From Sphingomicrobium lutaoense (GTDB lineage Bacteria > Pseudomonadota > Alphaproteobacteria > Sphingomonadales > Sphingomonadaceae): a DNA stretch of 64,000 nucleotides. A program made the position numbers and the translations under genes. Every line of letters begins with the position of its first letter. The stretch's first letter is position 1. The notes beneath the pieces were generated by a model. The model saw only the letters and a program-made list of their open reading frames with translations. It did not search any database and was not told the DNA's origin. This document shows positions 16,885 through 25,148 of the stretch, in pieces. The stretch spans positions 1,187,317 through 1,251,316 of the forward strand of contig NZ_JACICF010000001.1 in NCBI RefSeq assembly GCF_014195685.1, read 5' to 3'.

Positions 16885-17258
16885 TGGCGCGTCCGGTTGG
16901 CTGGATCCTGAAAGAAGATGACCGCGAACGGCTGCTCGCGGCCTTTCCCCCACGCTATTCCAAGGTCATCGCCCATCATGTGACCCATTGGGGCCGGAGC
17001 GGCAAACCGACCGCGCCCCCCTCGCCTGCGTCTTTCAAGGTCGTCGGCCATGCCGATGACAAGCGCGGGATCGAGGCCCTGGTGGTGAGCGTCGACGGCG
17101 ATTGCGACCGGCCCGACGGTTCGATCTACCATGTGACCTGGTCCCTGGATCCCGCATCGGGTTGCAAGCCGGTCGATTCCAACCGGCTGATCAAGGAAGC
17201 GGGGTGGACCGAGACGCATATGCCCCACCCCTTCGAGGCGGAGCCGGGATGGCTGTGA
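16884..17258 (+). CDS. Conserved hypothetical protein
   Basis: 124 residues from the ATG that overlaps the stop of the Mur ligase gene. Blocks DRERLLAAFPPRYSKVIAHHVTH near the N-terminus and IYHVTWSLDPASGCKPVDSN near the C-terminus look conserved; two histidines in each half could be catalytic or metal-binding, and the pattern hints at a ligase or phosphoesterase-like fold, but I do not recognise the family. It sits between the Mur ligase and an HAD nucleotidase with overlaps on both sides, so it is co-translated with them. Confidence 0.65.
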   Translation: MARPVGWILKEDDRERLLAAFPPRYSKVIAHHVTHWGRSGKPTAPPSPASFKVVGHADDKRGIEALVVSVDGDCDRPDGSIYHVTWSLDPASGCKPVDSNRLIKEAGWTETHMPHPFEAEPGWL

Positions 17259-17728
17259 CGCGGCAATTGTTTCTCGATGTAGATGGCGTGCTGGCCGATT
17301 TCGACAAGGGCGTCGAACGGGCCACGGGGCTGTCGCCGCGCGCGCTGGAGAAGCAGCGCGGACTGGGCGGTTTCTGGAAAGCGCTGGCGCGGACCGAGGG
17401 CTTCTATGCCGAACTCGACTTGCTTCCGGGCGCCGCCGAGATGGTCGAACGGGTTCGGCATCTCTCGCCGGTGCTCCTGACCGGACTGCCGATGGGAAAT
17501 TGGGCGGCGCCGCAAAAGGAAGTCTGGGCCGCGCGGCATTTTCCCGACCTCAAGCTCATCACCTGCATGGCGCGGGACAAATGGCGCTTCGGATCGCCGG
17601 GCGATGTCCTGGTGGATGACCGGCTGAAAGCGCGCCAGCCCTGGGAAGAAAAAGCGAGCGGGGTGTTCGTTCACCACCGCTCGCCTGATCGGACATTGAA
17701 GGAGTTGGAAAGCTACTTTCCGCTTTAG
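17249..17728 (+). CDS. HAD-superfamily 5-prime(3-prime)-deoxyribonucleotidase-like phosphatase
   Basis: 159 residues from ATG 17249. The HAD nucleophile motif FLDVDGVLADFD (residues 8-19) is intact, with motif II threonine in LLTGLP and motif IV Asp pair in VLVDDR. The DVDGVLADF form is typical of NT5C-type deoxyribonucleotidases, which strip phosphate from dNMPs. Overlaps the previous gene by 10 bases; third gene of the Mur-ligase operon. Its stop overlaps the stop of the convergent gene. Confidence 0.78.
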   Translation: MAVTRQLFLDVDGVLADFDKGVERATGLSPRALEKQRGLGGFWKALARTEGFYAELDLLPGAAEMVERVRHLSPVLLTGLPMGNWAAPQKEVWAARHFPDLKLITCMARDKWRFGSPGDVLVDDRLKARQPWEEKASGVFVHHRSPDRTLKELESYFPL

Positions 17729-18288
17729 GCCGCGGCCACGTCGACCTTTTCGACCCATTCCGGCCAGAAGACCGGTTCGCGCGTGGACCAGCCCGGCGCG
17801 GTCGCGGCGCTTTCGCTGATCGACTGGAGAAGCACGCGGCGCGTGTCGGGGTGGAGGTGCGGAAGTGCTGCCGCCGAACAGAAAGCCGCAGGCAGCCAGG
17901 GCCGCACCGCCGCGCCCAGCAGGCGCTCGTAGAGAAAGCGGAACGAGGCGAAGTTCGGCAGGCGGTCCTGCCCGAGATCGAACGCCGCCAGCGTCGTCAG
18001 CATCCCGAGGAAGGGTTCGAGCATGTCGAGCCCGCTGTCATCGGGGATCTGCAGGCGCAGATGTTCGAGTTGCTTGTAGAAACGGCCCTGCGCGGTGATC
18101 GAAGCGGCTTCGATCTCGTCGCGCGCCCAGGTCGCGATCGGATCGGTCCGGCCGATGCCCACGTCCAGCGAACGGCGGATATAGCGCTGCGTCGCCTTGT
18201 CGAAACTCGCAAATTCCTTCATTTCGCTGATCAGCATCGCGCCGCCAGCGTTCATACTCGAGCCGTTATTGTTGCCATTCTCCGACAT
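17725..18288 (-). CDS. Hypothetical protein
   Basis: 187 residues from ATG 18288, preceded by GGAGATGAG. The first 15 residues are Asn/Gly/Ser-rich and disordered. The rest is mostly helical and soluble (QRYIRRSLDVGIGRTDPIA, RFYKQLEHLRLQIPDDSG) with no motif I can name and no signal or membrane segment. Convergent with the HAD gene, stop codons overlapping. Function unknown. Confidence 0.65.
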   Translation of the reverse strand: MSENGNNNGSSMNAGGAMLISEMKEFASFDKATQRYIRRSLDVGIGRTDPIATWARDEIEAASITAQGRFYKQLEHLRLQIPDDSGLDMLEPFLGMLTTLAAFDLGQDRLPNFASFRFLYERLLGAAVRPWLPAAFCSAAALPHLHPDTRRVLLQSISESAATAPGWSTREPVFWPEWVEKVDVAAA

Positions 18289-18499
18289 GCTCTCATCTCC
18301 TTTTGCCCGGATGAGATCATAGACCCCCCATGGTTGACCGACGGTTAACCAGGGGCCCCACCCGATTCGAATTGAATCAAAGGCTTGCACCCCATGCAAC
18401 CGCAAAGGGCGGAGATGCGCCACTTGTCGGCGCCCTGTGGGATTTTGGCAACGATGCGCCGATTTTCGTTGCGTCGGCGCATCGTTTGGCCGTTCGCCC

Positions 18500-18697
18500 C
18501 TATTTCTTGTGCGGGCGGGGCAGATCTTCCTCATGGTCGCTACCCGGCTGGACGACCGAGGGCGGATCGGAAGCATCCATCGATTCATCGCTGCCCAGAT
18601 CAACCTTCACATTTTCATCCTCGGGGTGGCGTTTGACCTTTTCCTCAAGTTCCTTGCTAGGCTCATCGGCGCTGACGTGGCGGTCGTGATGGCTCAT
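18500..18697 (-). CDS. Small hydrophilic hypothetical protein
   Basis: 65 residues, start ATG 18697 with an AGAGGAA box. Extremely charged and Pro/Asp/His-rich (MSHHDRHVSADEPSKELEE), with no hydrophobic segment; probably intrinsically disordered. No family recognised. The 211 bases between it and the gene ending at 18288 hold no evident gene. Confidence 0.55.
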   Translation of the reverse strand: MSHHDRHVSADEPSKELEEKVKRHPEDENVKVDLGSDESMDASDPPSVVQPGSDHEEDLPRPHKK

Positions 18698-18849
18698 GGG
18701 ATATTCCTCTCCGGCTACAGGCGATTTTCCCTGTAACGGATGGTGCTGCCACGCTGTTCCGCGCGCCTTATCGACCAGCGGCACGACCCCTTCTACCAAT
18801 GTGCGCTGCGCTTATGGTGCGAAACGACCCGGAGGAGTAAGGCAGAATC

Positions 18850-20076
18850 ATGCGCCATTCGTCCATCAAGCCCGCCGAGGCCGGTCACCCCTATGGCGGG
18901 CTGGGCTTTGCCATCAAGACGATCCTGGTCTTCTGGCTGATCTACCTTGTCACCGTGCTCGTGCGCGCGGGCCTGTCGGGCGATTTTTCGGGCGTCGTGA
19001 TGAACCGCGCGCCGACGATGCTGAGCGGGATGGTGCTGACTTTCGGCATCTATCTCGTCATCCACTCGGTTCGCGAGGGGAGCGGGACGCGCCGTCGGGC
19101 AATCGTCGCGACCATCGCCTCGATCAGCGCGGCGATCCTCCAGGGCATCGCTATCCTGATCGCCGCGCCGCTCAATAGCGACACCAAGGCCGAATATCGG
19201 GTTCAGGCGCGCGAAGGCGCGGTAATCGTGCAGAAGGGGCGCGAGATCAAGATCGAGCGCAACAGCGGCGAGCCGCTCGTATTCACCCTGCCCAAGCTCA
19301 ATGAATTGGGCACCAACGAAAAGGTGCGCTTTGCCGCCGATGCCGCAGTGGTCTGGCTCTTCTTTTTCGCGGCGTGGAGCGCGGTATATATCGCGGGCGT
19401 TTCGGCGGGACAGGTCGCGGTATCGCGGCGCAGGCTCGCCGAAGCCGAAGCCGCCGAGCAGGCCGCGCAGGTCCGCGCGCTGCGTTACCAGGTCAATCCG
19501 CATTTCCTGTTCAACACGCTCAACAGCCTTTCCTCGCTGATCATGAGCGGGCGCCACGAGCGGGCCGAAAGCATGCTGATGGCACTGTCGACCTTCTTCC
19601 GCACTTCGCTGTCGCTCGATCCGGCGGAGAATGTCACGCTGGCCGAGGAAATCGATCTGCAGCGGCTCTATCTCGAAATCGAAAAAGCGCGCTTTCCCGA
19701 GCGGCTGACGGTCGAGATCGAAGTGCCTGACGATGTGGCGAAAACGCGCGTACCCGCGCTCATTCTCCAGCCGATCGTCGAGAATGCGATCAAATATGGC
19801 GTCTCGACCACCCGCGCCAATGTGACGATCAAGATCCATGCCGAGCGGCTGTTCGACGGCCGCGTCCAGATCGACATCGTCAACAGCATGCCCGAAGGCT
19901 GCCAGGTGTCGAGCCGCCCGCGACCGGCGGGCACCGGGACGGGCCTGACCAATGTCTGCCAGCGTCTCGCCGCGCAGTTCGGCAGTGCCGCCGATTGCCG
20001 TTTCGGACCCATCGAAGGCGGCTTCAAGGTATCGCTGGCCGTACCCTCCACAGTCGAAGAGGAAGATGATGACTGA
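18850..20076 (+). CDS. Sensor histidine kinase, LytS/YehU type
   Basis: 408 residues. Four hydrophobic segments (about 20-40, 58-73, 86-107 and 166-190) form the membrane sensor, with a roughly 55-residue extracytoplasmic loop between the third and fourth. The His-kinase domain has the phosphoacceptor in YQVNPHFLFNTLNSL (His218) and the N box LQPIVENAIKYG; the G box reads AGTGTGLTNV. The His-kinase domain type pairs with LytTR regulators, and the next gene, overlapping by 8 bases, is one. Signal sensed is unknown. Confidence 0.9.
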   Translation: MRHSSIKPAEAGHPYGGLGFAIKTILVFWLIYLVTVLVRAGLSGDFSGVVMNRAPTMLSGMVLTFGIYLVIHSVREGSGTRRRAIVATIASISAAILQGIAILIAAPLNSDTKAEYRVQAREGAVIVQKGREIKIERNSGEPLVFTLPKLNELGTNEKVRFAADAAVVWLFFFAAWSAVYIAGVSAGQVAVSRRRLAEAEAAEQAAQVRALRYQVNPHFLFNTLNSLSSLIMSGRHERAESMLMALSTFFRTSLSLDPAENVTLAEEIDLQRLYLEIEKARFPERLTVEIEVPDDVAKTRVPALILQPIVENAIKYGVSTTRANVTIKIHAERLFDGRVQIDIVNSMPEGCQVSSRPRPAGTGTGLTNVCQRLAAQFGSAADCRFGPIEGGFKVSLAVPSTVEEEDDD

Positions 20077-20818
20077 ACCGCTCAAGGTCCTCATTGCCGA
20101 TGACGAACCACTGGCTTCCGAACGGCTCGAAATCCTGCTTGGCCGGATGGACGGCGTGAAGCTGGTCGGGGTCGCCGAGGATGGCGACGAGGCCGTTGCC
20201 AAGACCGCCGAGCTCGAACCCGATGTACTGCTTCTCGACATCGCCATGCCGGGGCCTGACGGGATCGAGGTGGCGCGCAAACTTTCGCGGCAGGACAATG
20301 CCCCCGCGGTCGTCTTCGTCACCGCCTTCGACCAGTTCGCGGTGGCCGCTTTCGAAGTCGCGGCGGTCGATTATCTGATGAAGCCGGTCGAGCAGACCCG
20401 CCTCGATACCGCGATCCAGCGCGCCCGCGCCGCGCTGGCCGCGCGCGAGGAAGAAGGCGACAGTGCCAAGCGCGAAAGCGAAAGCGAATATCTCGAAGAA
20501 TTCTGGGCGTCCGACCTGTCGGGCCTCGTCCGCATCGCGGCCTGCGACATCGAGCGGGTTTCGGCCGAGCGCGACTATATGCGCCTTCATGTCGGCCCCA
20601 AGAGCTGGCTCATCCACCATTCGATGACCGCGCTCGAACAGGGGCTCGATCCCAAGATGTTCGTCCGGCTGCACCGATCGGCGCTGGTCCGGCGCGATTT
20701 CATCGCGGGGTTCGCTCGCAATTCGTCGGGGCGTTGGGTCGCCCGCCTCGCCGACGGCACCGAACAGCCTGTCGGTCGCATCTATTCGGACAAGGTGCGC
20801 GAAATCGCGGCGCGCTGA
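20069..20818 (+). CDS. LytTR family response regulator
   Basis: 249 residues. Receiver domain 1-120 with acidic pocket IADDEP (9-14), phosphoacceptor Asp57 in LLLDIAMPG and the conserved lysine in LMKPVE near 105. After a linker the C-terminal LytTR DNA-binding domain begins near 150 (RIAACDIERVSAERDYMRL) and holds the usual MFVRLHRSALVRRDFI block. It binds imperfect direct repeats upstream of targets; none was identified here. ATG 20069 is preferred over 20066 for its spacing from GAGGAAG. Co-transcribed with the kinase. Confidence 0.9.
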   Translation: MTEPLKVLIADDEPLASERLEILLGRMDGVKLVGVAEDGDEAVAKTAELEPDVLLLDIAMPGPDGIEVARKLSRQDNAPAVVFVTAFDQFAVAAFEVAAVDYLMKPVEQTRLDTAIQRARAALAAREEEGDSAKRESESEYLEEFWASDLSGLVRIAACDIERVSAERDYMRLHVGPKSWLIHHSMTALEQGLDPKMFVRLHRSALVRRDFIAGFARNSSGRWVARLADGTEQPVGRIYSDKVREIAAR

Positions 20819-20833
20819 CGCGCCCTAGCCTGC

Positions 20834-21586
20834 CTATTCGGGTTTGACGTAGAGGTGCATGAAGCGGTCTGTATTGCCGCGCACCTTTTCGTCGAACACG
20901 CTCACCGAACGGTCGTCCTCGGGGTTGGCGAGAAGATCGCTCGTTTCCATCAGCCGAAGGCCCGCACGACCGAACAGAGCGGCGACGACATCGGGATCGA
21001 TACGATGCGTGGCCTCGACTTGCGCGCGGACATCCTCTCCCGCATTGCCGCGATGGTCGATCACCAGCAAGCGCCCGCCGGGAGCGAGGGCATCGGCCAG
21101 TTCGACAGCGATGCGGTCGGGGTCCATTTCGGGAATGCCGAACCTTTCGCTCGACCACCAGAAGTCGTGGACGTTGAGATTGACGAGGATGAAGTCATAG
21201 GCGTCCTCGCCCAGCGTGATGCCCTCGAAGGGCGTGGAGACGATGCTCACATTGGGCTGGCTGCCGAAAAAGGCGCCTGCCGCCTCGCGTGCGCCGGGCT
21301 GGAAGAATTGGGTCGGCTGCCAGATGGTGAGATGGCCCTCTTCACCCACGGCAGGCGCGATGATTTCACCCCAGTAGAGATTGCCGCCGAAGAGATCGAG
21401 CACGCGGTCGCCTTTCTCGAGACCTGCCCAGCTCAGCACCTCGACCGGCATCCGCTCCGCGTCGCGCGCTTCATTTTCGTCGATCCGGTCATCGTTGGCG
21501 ACAGCGGCGGCGATATTTGCAGGTTCCGCCTGGGCAGCACTCGAAACGGCCAGCGACGCGGCCAAGCTCCATGCGATCAGTTTCAT
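20834..21586 (-). CDS. Exported class I SAM-dependent methyltransferase-like protein
   Basis: 250 residues. A signal peptide (MKLIAWSLAASLAVSSAAQA) precedes a Rossmann methyltransferase fold: motif I is GDRVLDLFGGNLYWGE near residue 60, motif II acidic strand near VSIVSTPFEG, and motif post-I NVHDFWW. The glycine-rich loop is DLFGGN rather than the usual DxGxGxG. SAM is normally cytosolic, so an exported member of this fold is odd; either it has another activity or SAM reaches the periplasm. Related exported proteins occur in other proteobacteria. Convergent with the LytTR gene. Confidence 0.78.
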   Translation of the reverse strand: MKLIAWSLAASLAVSSAAQAEPANIAAAVANDDRIDENEARDAERMPVEVLSWAGLEKGDRVLDLFGGNLYWGEIIAPAVGEEGHLTIWQPTQFFQPGAREAAGAFFGSQPNVSIVSTPFEGITLGEDAYDFILVNLNVHDFWWSSERFGIPEMDPDRIAVELADALAPGGRLLVIDHRGNAGEDVRAQVEATHRIDPDVVAALFGRAGLRLMETSDLLANPEDDRSVSVFDEKVRGNTDRFMHLYVKPE

Positions 21587-21683
21587 GACGGTCCCCTTTC
21601 ACGCTTGTGGAAGGCCAATTTACCCCAGCCTGGAAGGCGCGCCCAGTGTGTTTCGACGAGGCGGGCCCTTCTGCCCAGCGCCC

Positions 21684-21718
21684 AAAAGAAATGGGGACCA
21701 GCATCGCTGCTGGTCCCC
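21684..21718 (-). terminator. Intrinsic terminator of the candidate structured RNA
   Basis: A perfect 10-bp stem (GGGGACCAGC with GCTGGTCCCC, 6-base loop) followed on the minus strand by ATTTCTTTT. Confidence 0.85.
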
Positions 21719-22180
21719 ACTGCGCCGAGCCGAGGATCTGCCGGTGTTCGCTTCATCATTGTTCCGAAGAACAACATCTCCACGATCCTTGCGCACCCGC
21801 TCAGGCGTCGCTTCCTTCCCGATGTCCTCCCGAAGGAGCCGGTCTTCGCTTCCGACCGCGCCGACATCCCGGAGGATGCCCCGCTTGTCTTCCGCTCCGT
21901 CCGGCCCGAACATCCGAAGACATTCGCAGCCATCAGGTTTTCGGCGGCCCTTCTTGGGCTGGTTTCCTTCGCGCCGCCTGCATCCCCGGAGGAACACCGC
22001 GTTTCGCGTCAGGAAGATCCAGCTCTTCCGGCGCCTCTGACCGGCTGGTCTTTGGCTGCCCCCACCTCCGCTCCCGGAGGAGCAGTGCGGGTTGAATGGC
22101 AACCCAGTCGCCTGCCGGCGGAGATCGGAACTTGCGTTCCCTTCCTTCCCTGGGGAAGGCCGGGCGCTTCGTCCCGATCA
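21684..22180 (-). ncRNA. Candidate structured non-coding RNA with an array of UNCG hairpins
   Basis: No convincing protein is coded here. Reading the minus strand 5 to 3 prime there are hairpins at 22142-22157, 22127-22140 (GGAAC-GCAA-GUUCC, a GNRA loop), 22089-22105, 22068-22085, 22012-22029, 21980-21997, 21943-21979, 21908-21925, 21863-21880, 21827-21838 and 21758-21775, then a terminator. Six of them are closed by C(UUCG)G or C(UCCG)G, and five of these have 7-bp stems. Eight pairs in these stems are G-U on the minus strand, which would be A-C mismatches on the plus strand, so the RNA is minus-sense. It does not show the conserved elements of RNase P RNA, 6S RNA or SRP RNA. Identity unknown; ends approximate. 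Confidence 0.6.
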
Positions 22181-22187
22181 CAGTTTC

Positions 22188-22216
22188 AATATGAGGCGGA
22201 AATCCCTGCGATACAA
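22188..22216 (-). promoter_or_regulatory. Candidate promoter of the structured RNA
   Basis: TTGTAT at 22216-22211, a 17-base spacer, and CATATT at 22193-22188 on the minus strand; start expected near 22180. Partial match to the sigma-70 consensus. Confidence 0.4.
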
Positions 22217-22238
22217 CGCGAATTTCCAGCAAATTGCC

Positions 22239-22265
22239 TGTGGAAAACGGGGATATCGTGGATAA
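22239..22265 (-). other. Two DnaA-box-like 9-mers
   Basis: TGTGGAAAA at 22239-22247 and CGTGGATAA at 22257-22265 each differ by one base from TGTGGATAA, the reverse of the DnaA box TTATCCACA. They are in the same orientation, 18 bases apart. Confidence 0.4.
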
Positions 22266-22323
22266 GCGGGCCCGTTCGGGAGCATGCCGCCATTTCAGCC
22301 GCGCCCCTAGCCCGGGGCCAGCC

Positions 22324-22362
22324 GATTCGCAACCCGAATCACGCCGGGAATCGATTCGAATC
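22324..22362. other. Cluster of five GANTC (CcrM methylation) sites
   Basis: GATTC or GAATC occurs at 22324, 22336, 22348, 22353 and 22358, with start-to-start spacing 12, 12, 5 and 5. GANTC is the target of the cell-cycle methyltransferase CcrM in alphaproteobacteria and is expected only every few hundred bases at this GC content. Confidence 0.6.
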
Positions 22363-22371
22363 GCGGACGGA

Positions 22372-22779
22372 TCAACTGTCGGGGAAGCGATCGTGAGCGG
22401 GAATATGGTCGAGGTTGCGCACCCAATGCACCGCCTCCGCCATCTGCACCCGCGCGACGGGATCGGGAAGTTCGCCCGGATCATCGAAAGTCATCGCCTG
22501 CACGTCGATGCGTCCTTCGGAGGATGCGTTCCGATAGAACAGGCCGGTTCCGCAGCGCGGGCAGAATTGCCAGCGCACCCCGGGCGAGGAGCAATGCTCG
22601 CCCGGATCGCCCGTGACCGAGAGGCCGCCTTCATCGACGAGGGCCCATGCGACCATCGGCGCGCCCGAATGGCGCTGGCAATCGCGGCAGTGGCAGATCG
22701 CCTGGCGCCGCACTGCCGCGGCGTCGAGCCGGTAGCGCACCGCGCCGCAATGGCATCCCCCTTCGAGCATCTTCGTCAT
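22372..22779 (-). CDS. GFA family protein (glutathione-dependent formaldehyde-activating enzyme-like)
   Basis: 135 residues with the zinc-binding cysteine pattern of the GFA fold: GGCHCGAVRY (Cys9, Cys11), AICHCRDCQRHSG (about 28-40) and FCPRCGTGLFY (about 72-82). The founding enzyme adds glutathione to formaldehyde, but most family members have no proven activity. Start could be Met1 or Met4. It is divergent from uvrD; the shared intergenic region is about 60 bases. Confidence 0.88.
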   Translation of the reverse strand: MTKMLEGGCHCGAVRYRLDAAAVRRQAICHCRDCQRHSGAPMVAWALVDEGGLSVTGDPGEHCSSPGVRWQFCPRCGTGLFYRNASSEGRIDVQAMTFDDPGELPDPVARVQMAEAVHWVRNLDHIPAHDRFPDS

Positions 22780-22838
22780 GCCGCTTTCTTACGCCTCCCC
22801 GCTTGCCCCGCCAAGCGATGTTCCCTACCTGTTCACGC

Positions 22839-25142
22839 GTGACCGAATCCGCCCCTCCCGTTCCCCAGTCCGAACCGCCCTATATCAAGGGACTGAACCC
22901 GCCCCAGCGCGAAGCCGTGCTCACGACCGAGGGGCCGGTGCTGATGCTGGCCGGGGCCGGAACGGGCAAGACCGCCGCGCTCACGGCGCGGCTTGCGCAT
23001 CTCATCGCCAGCCGCCTTGCCTGGCCGAGCCAGATCCTCGCGGTGACCTTTACCAACAAGGCCGCGCGCGAGATGAAGGAGCGCATCTCGCAGATCACCG
23101 GCGGCGCGGTGGAGGGCATGCTCTATCTCGGCACCTTTCACGCGGTGTGCGCGCGGATGCTGCGCGTCCATGCCGAGCTGGTGGGGCTGCAATCCAATTT
23201 CACGATCATCGACCCCGACGACCAACTGCGCCTTCTGAAGCAGCTCATCCAGGCGGCCAATGTGGATGACAAGCGCTTTCCCGCGCGCCAGCTGGCCGGC
23301 CTGATCGACCAGTGGAAGAACAAGGGCCTCACCCCAGACAAGGTGAGCGCCGCCGATGCGGAGGCCTATGCCAATGGCAAGGGGCAGGAACTCTATGCCC
23401 AATATCAGGAGCGGCTGCGCGCGGTGAATGCCGCCGATTTCGGCGACCTGCTTTTGCATATGCTGACCATCTTCAAGGCGCATCCCGATGTGCTGGAAAG
23501 CTATCGCGACCGGTTCCGCTACATCCTCGTGGACGAATATCAGGATACCAATGCGAGCCAGTATGAATGGCTCAAGCTGCTCGCCGCGCCGCGCAACAAT
23601 ATCTGCTGCGTGGGTGATGACGACCAGTCGATCTATTCGTGGCGCGGGGCCGAAGTGGCCAACATCCTCCGTTTCGAGAAGGATTTTCCCGACGCCACGA
23701 TCATCCGGCTCGAGCAGAATTACCGCTCGACCGGCCATATTCTCGCCGCGGCAGGCGGAGTGATCGCGCATAATTCGGGCCGGCTGGGCAAAGAATTGTG
23801 GACCGAGGCGGGCATGGGCGAGAAGGTCCGCGTGATCGGTGTCTGGGACGGCCCCGAGGAAGCGCGGCGCGTCGGCGAGGAAATCGAGAACCATGTCTCG
23901 AAAGGCGGCAGCCTCAACGATTGCGCGATCCTCGTACGCGCGCAGCACCAGACGCGCGAGTTCGAAGACCGCTTCATCGCGATCGGGATCGACTATCAGA
24001 TCATCGGCGGTTTCCGTTTCTACGAGCGCGCCGAGATCCGCGACGCCATCGCTTACCTCCGCCTCGTCAACCAGCCTGCCGACGACCTGGCGTTCGACCG
24101 GATCGTCAATACGCCCAAGCGCGGGCTGGGCGACAAGGCCGTGGCGACCATCCACCGCTATGCGCGGGCGGCGGGCGAGCCCCTGCTGATGGCGGCGGCG
24201 AACATCCTCGACACCGACGAATTGCGACCCGCGGCGCGCAATGCGCTGGCCCGTTTCGTGGGCGATATCGCGCGCTGGCGACAGATGGCGGGCGAGCTTC
24301 CCCATGCCGAGCTGGCGCGGATCATCCTCGATGAATCGGGCTATACGGCGATGCTGCAGGCGGACAAGTCGGCCGAGGCGGCGGGGCGTCTCGACAACCT
24401 TTCCGAACTTACCCGCGCGATGGAGGAATATGAGACGCTCGAGGCTTTCCTCGAGCATGTCAGCCTGGTGATGGACAATGACGCCAGCAAGGACGGCGAA
24501 CGGGTGACGATCATGACCATCCATGCCGCCAAGGGCCTGGAATTCCCGCTGGTTTTCCTTGCCGGCTGGGAGGAAGGGCTGTTCCCGTCGCAGCGCGCGC
24601 TCGACGAAGGCGGGCTGGCGAGCCTCGAGGAAGAGCGCCGCCTTGCCTATGTCGCGATCACCCGCGCGCGTGAAAAGGCCATCATCTTCCATGCCGCCAA
24701 CCGCCGCATTTATGGCCAGTGGACCAGTTCCATTCCCTCGCGCTTCGTCGAAGAGCTTCCCGAGGATCATGTCGAGGAAGAAACCACCATGTCGGGCGGT
24801 GAAAGTCTGTGGCGCGCGCAGTGGAGCGAACATGACGATCCCTTCGCCCATGTCGCCCGTCCCGGCCGCCGTGGCCCCGGCTTCCAGCGCGCGATGAACA
24901 GCAGCGGCTCAGCCGCTAGCCGCGCCGACCGCATCCGCTCCGCCAAAGGCCCCATCGAAGCCAAGGGAAGCGCCGTCAGCCTCGGCAACAAGGGCCGCGG
25001 CGACCTGGAAGTGGGCCAACGCGTGTTTCACGAGAAGTTCGGATACGGGACGGTCGAGGCGATCGAAGGCAACAAGCTTGAAGTTGAGTTCGAGCATGCC
25101 GGGAAGAAGCGAGTGCTGGACAGTTTCGTCAGCGCGGGCTGA
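22839..25142 (+). CDS. uvrD: ATP-dependent DNA helicase UvrD/PcrA
   Basis: 767 residues from GTG 22839 (an ATG at 22818 is the alternative). Superfamily 1A 3-to-5-prime helicase used in nucleotide excision and mismatch repair. Helicase motifs are visible in order: Q motif LNPPQREAV, motif I AGAGTGKTAAL (about 37-47), Ia VTFTNKAAREM, II VDEYQDTN, III DDDQSIYSWRGA, IV RLEQNYRST, V TIHAAKGLEFP, and VI YVAITRAREKA. The C-terminal 60 residues form the beta-rich Tudor-like tail (VFHEKFGYGTVEAIEGNKLEVEF region) that contacts RNA polymerase in UvrD and PcrA. Confidence 0.96.
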   Translation: MTESAPPVPQSEPPYIKGLNPPQREAVLTTEGPVLMLAGAGTGKTAALTARLAHLIASRLAWPSQILAVTFTNKAAREMKERISQITGGAVEGMLYLGTFHAVCARMLRVHAELVGLQSNFTIIDPDDQLRLLKQLIQAANVDDKRFPARQLAGLIDQWKNKGLTPDKVSAADAEAYANGKGQELYAQYQERLRAVNAADFGDLLLHMLTIFKAHPDVLESYRDRFRYILVDEYQDTNASQYEWLKLLAAPRNNICCVGDDDQSIYSWRGAEVANILRFEKDFPDATIIRLEQNYRSTGHILAAAGGVIAHNSGRLGKELWTEAGMGEKVRVIGVWDGPEEARRVGEEIENHVSKGGSLNDCAILVRAQHQTREFEDRFIAIGIDYQIIGGFRFYERAEIRDAIAYLRLVNQPADDLAFDRIVNTPKRGLGDKAVATIHRYARAAGEPLLMAAANILDTDELRPAARNALARFVGDIARWRQMAGELPHAELARIILDESGYTAMLQADKSAEAAGRLDNLSELTRAMEEYETLEAFLEHVSLVMDNDASKDGERVTIMTIHAAKGLEFPLVFLAGWEEGLFPSQRALDEGGLASLEEERRLAYVAITRAREKAIIFHAANRRIYGQWTSSIPSRFVEELPEDHVEEETTMSGGESLWRAQWSEHDDPFAHVARPGRRGPGFQRAMNSSGSAASRADRIRSAKGPIEAKGSAVSLGNKGRGDLEVGQRVFHEKFGYGTVEAIEGNKLEVEFEHAGKKRVLDSFVSAG

Positions 25143-25148
25143 TCCGCC

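Noticed and set aside
21684-22180. RNase P RNA, 6S RNA or SRP RNA as identity of the structured RNA
   Set aside because: I looked for the conserved RNase P core (GAGGAAAGUCC and ACAGAAA-type elements), a long 6S-like bubble and the SRP GGAA tetraloop region and did not find them; a covariance-model scan would be decisive.
22172-22380. Chromosomal origin of replication
   Set aside because: Only two imperfect DnaA boxes and no AT-rich unwinding stretch or hemE/parAB/dnaA neighbours; kept as a low-grade observation only.
21583-22484. Several overlapping open frames (up to about 185 codons) in the structured-RNA gap
   Set aside because: Composition is Arg/Pro/Gly-biased as in GC-rich shadows, starts lack ribosome binding sites, and hairpins with G-U pairs explain the constraint better.
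22833-24851. A 672-codon open frame antisense to uvrD
   Set aside because: Shadow frame produced by GC-rich third positions of the helicase gene; all helicase motifs are on the other strand.
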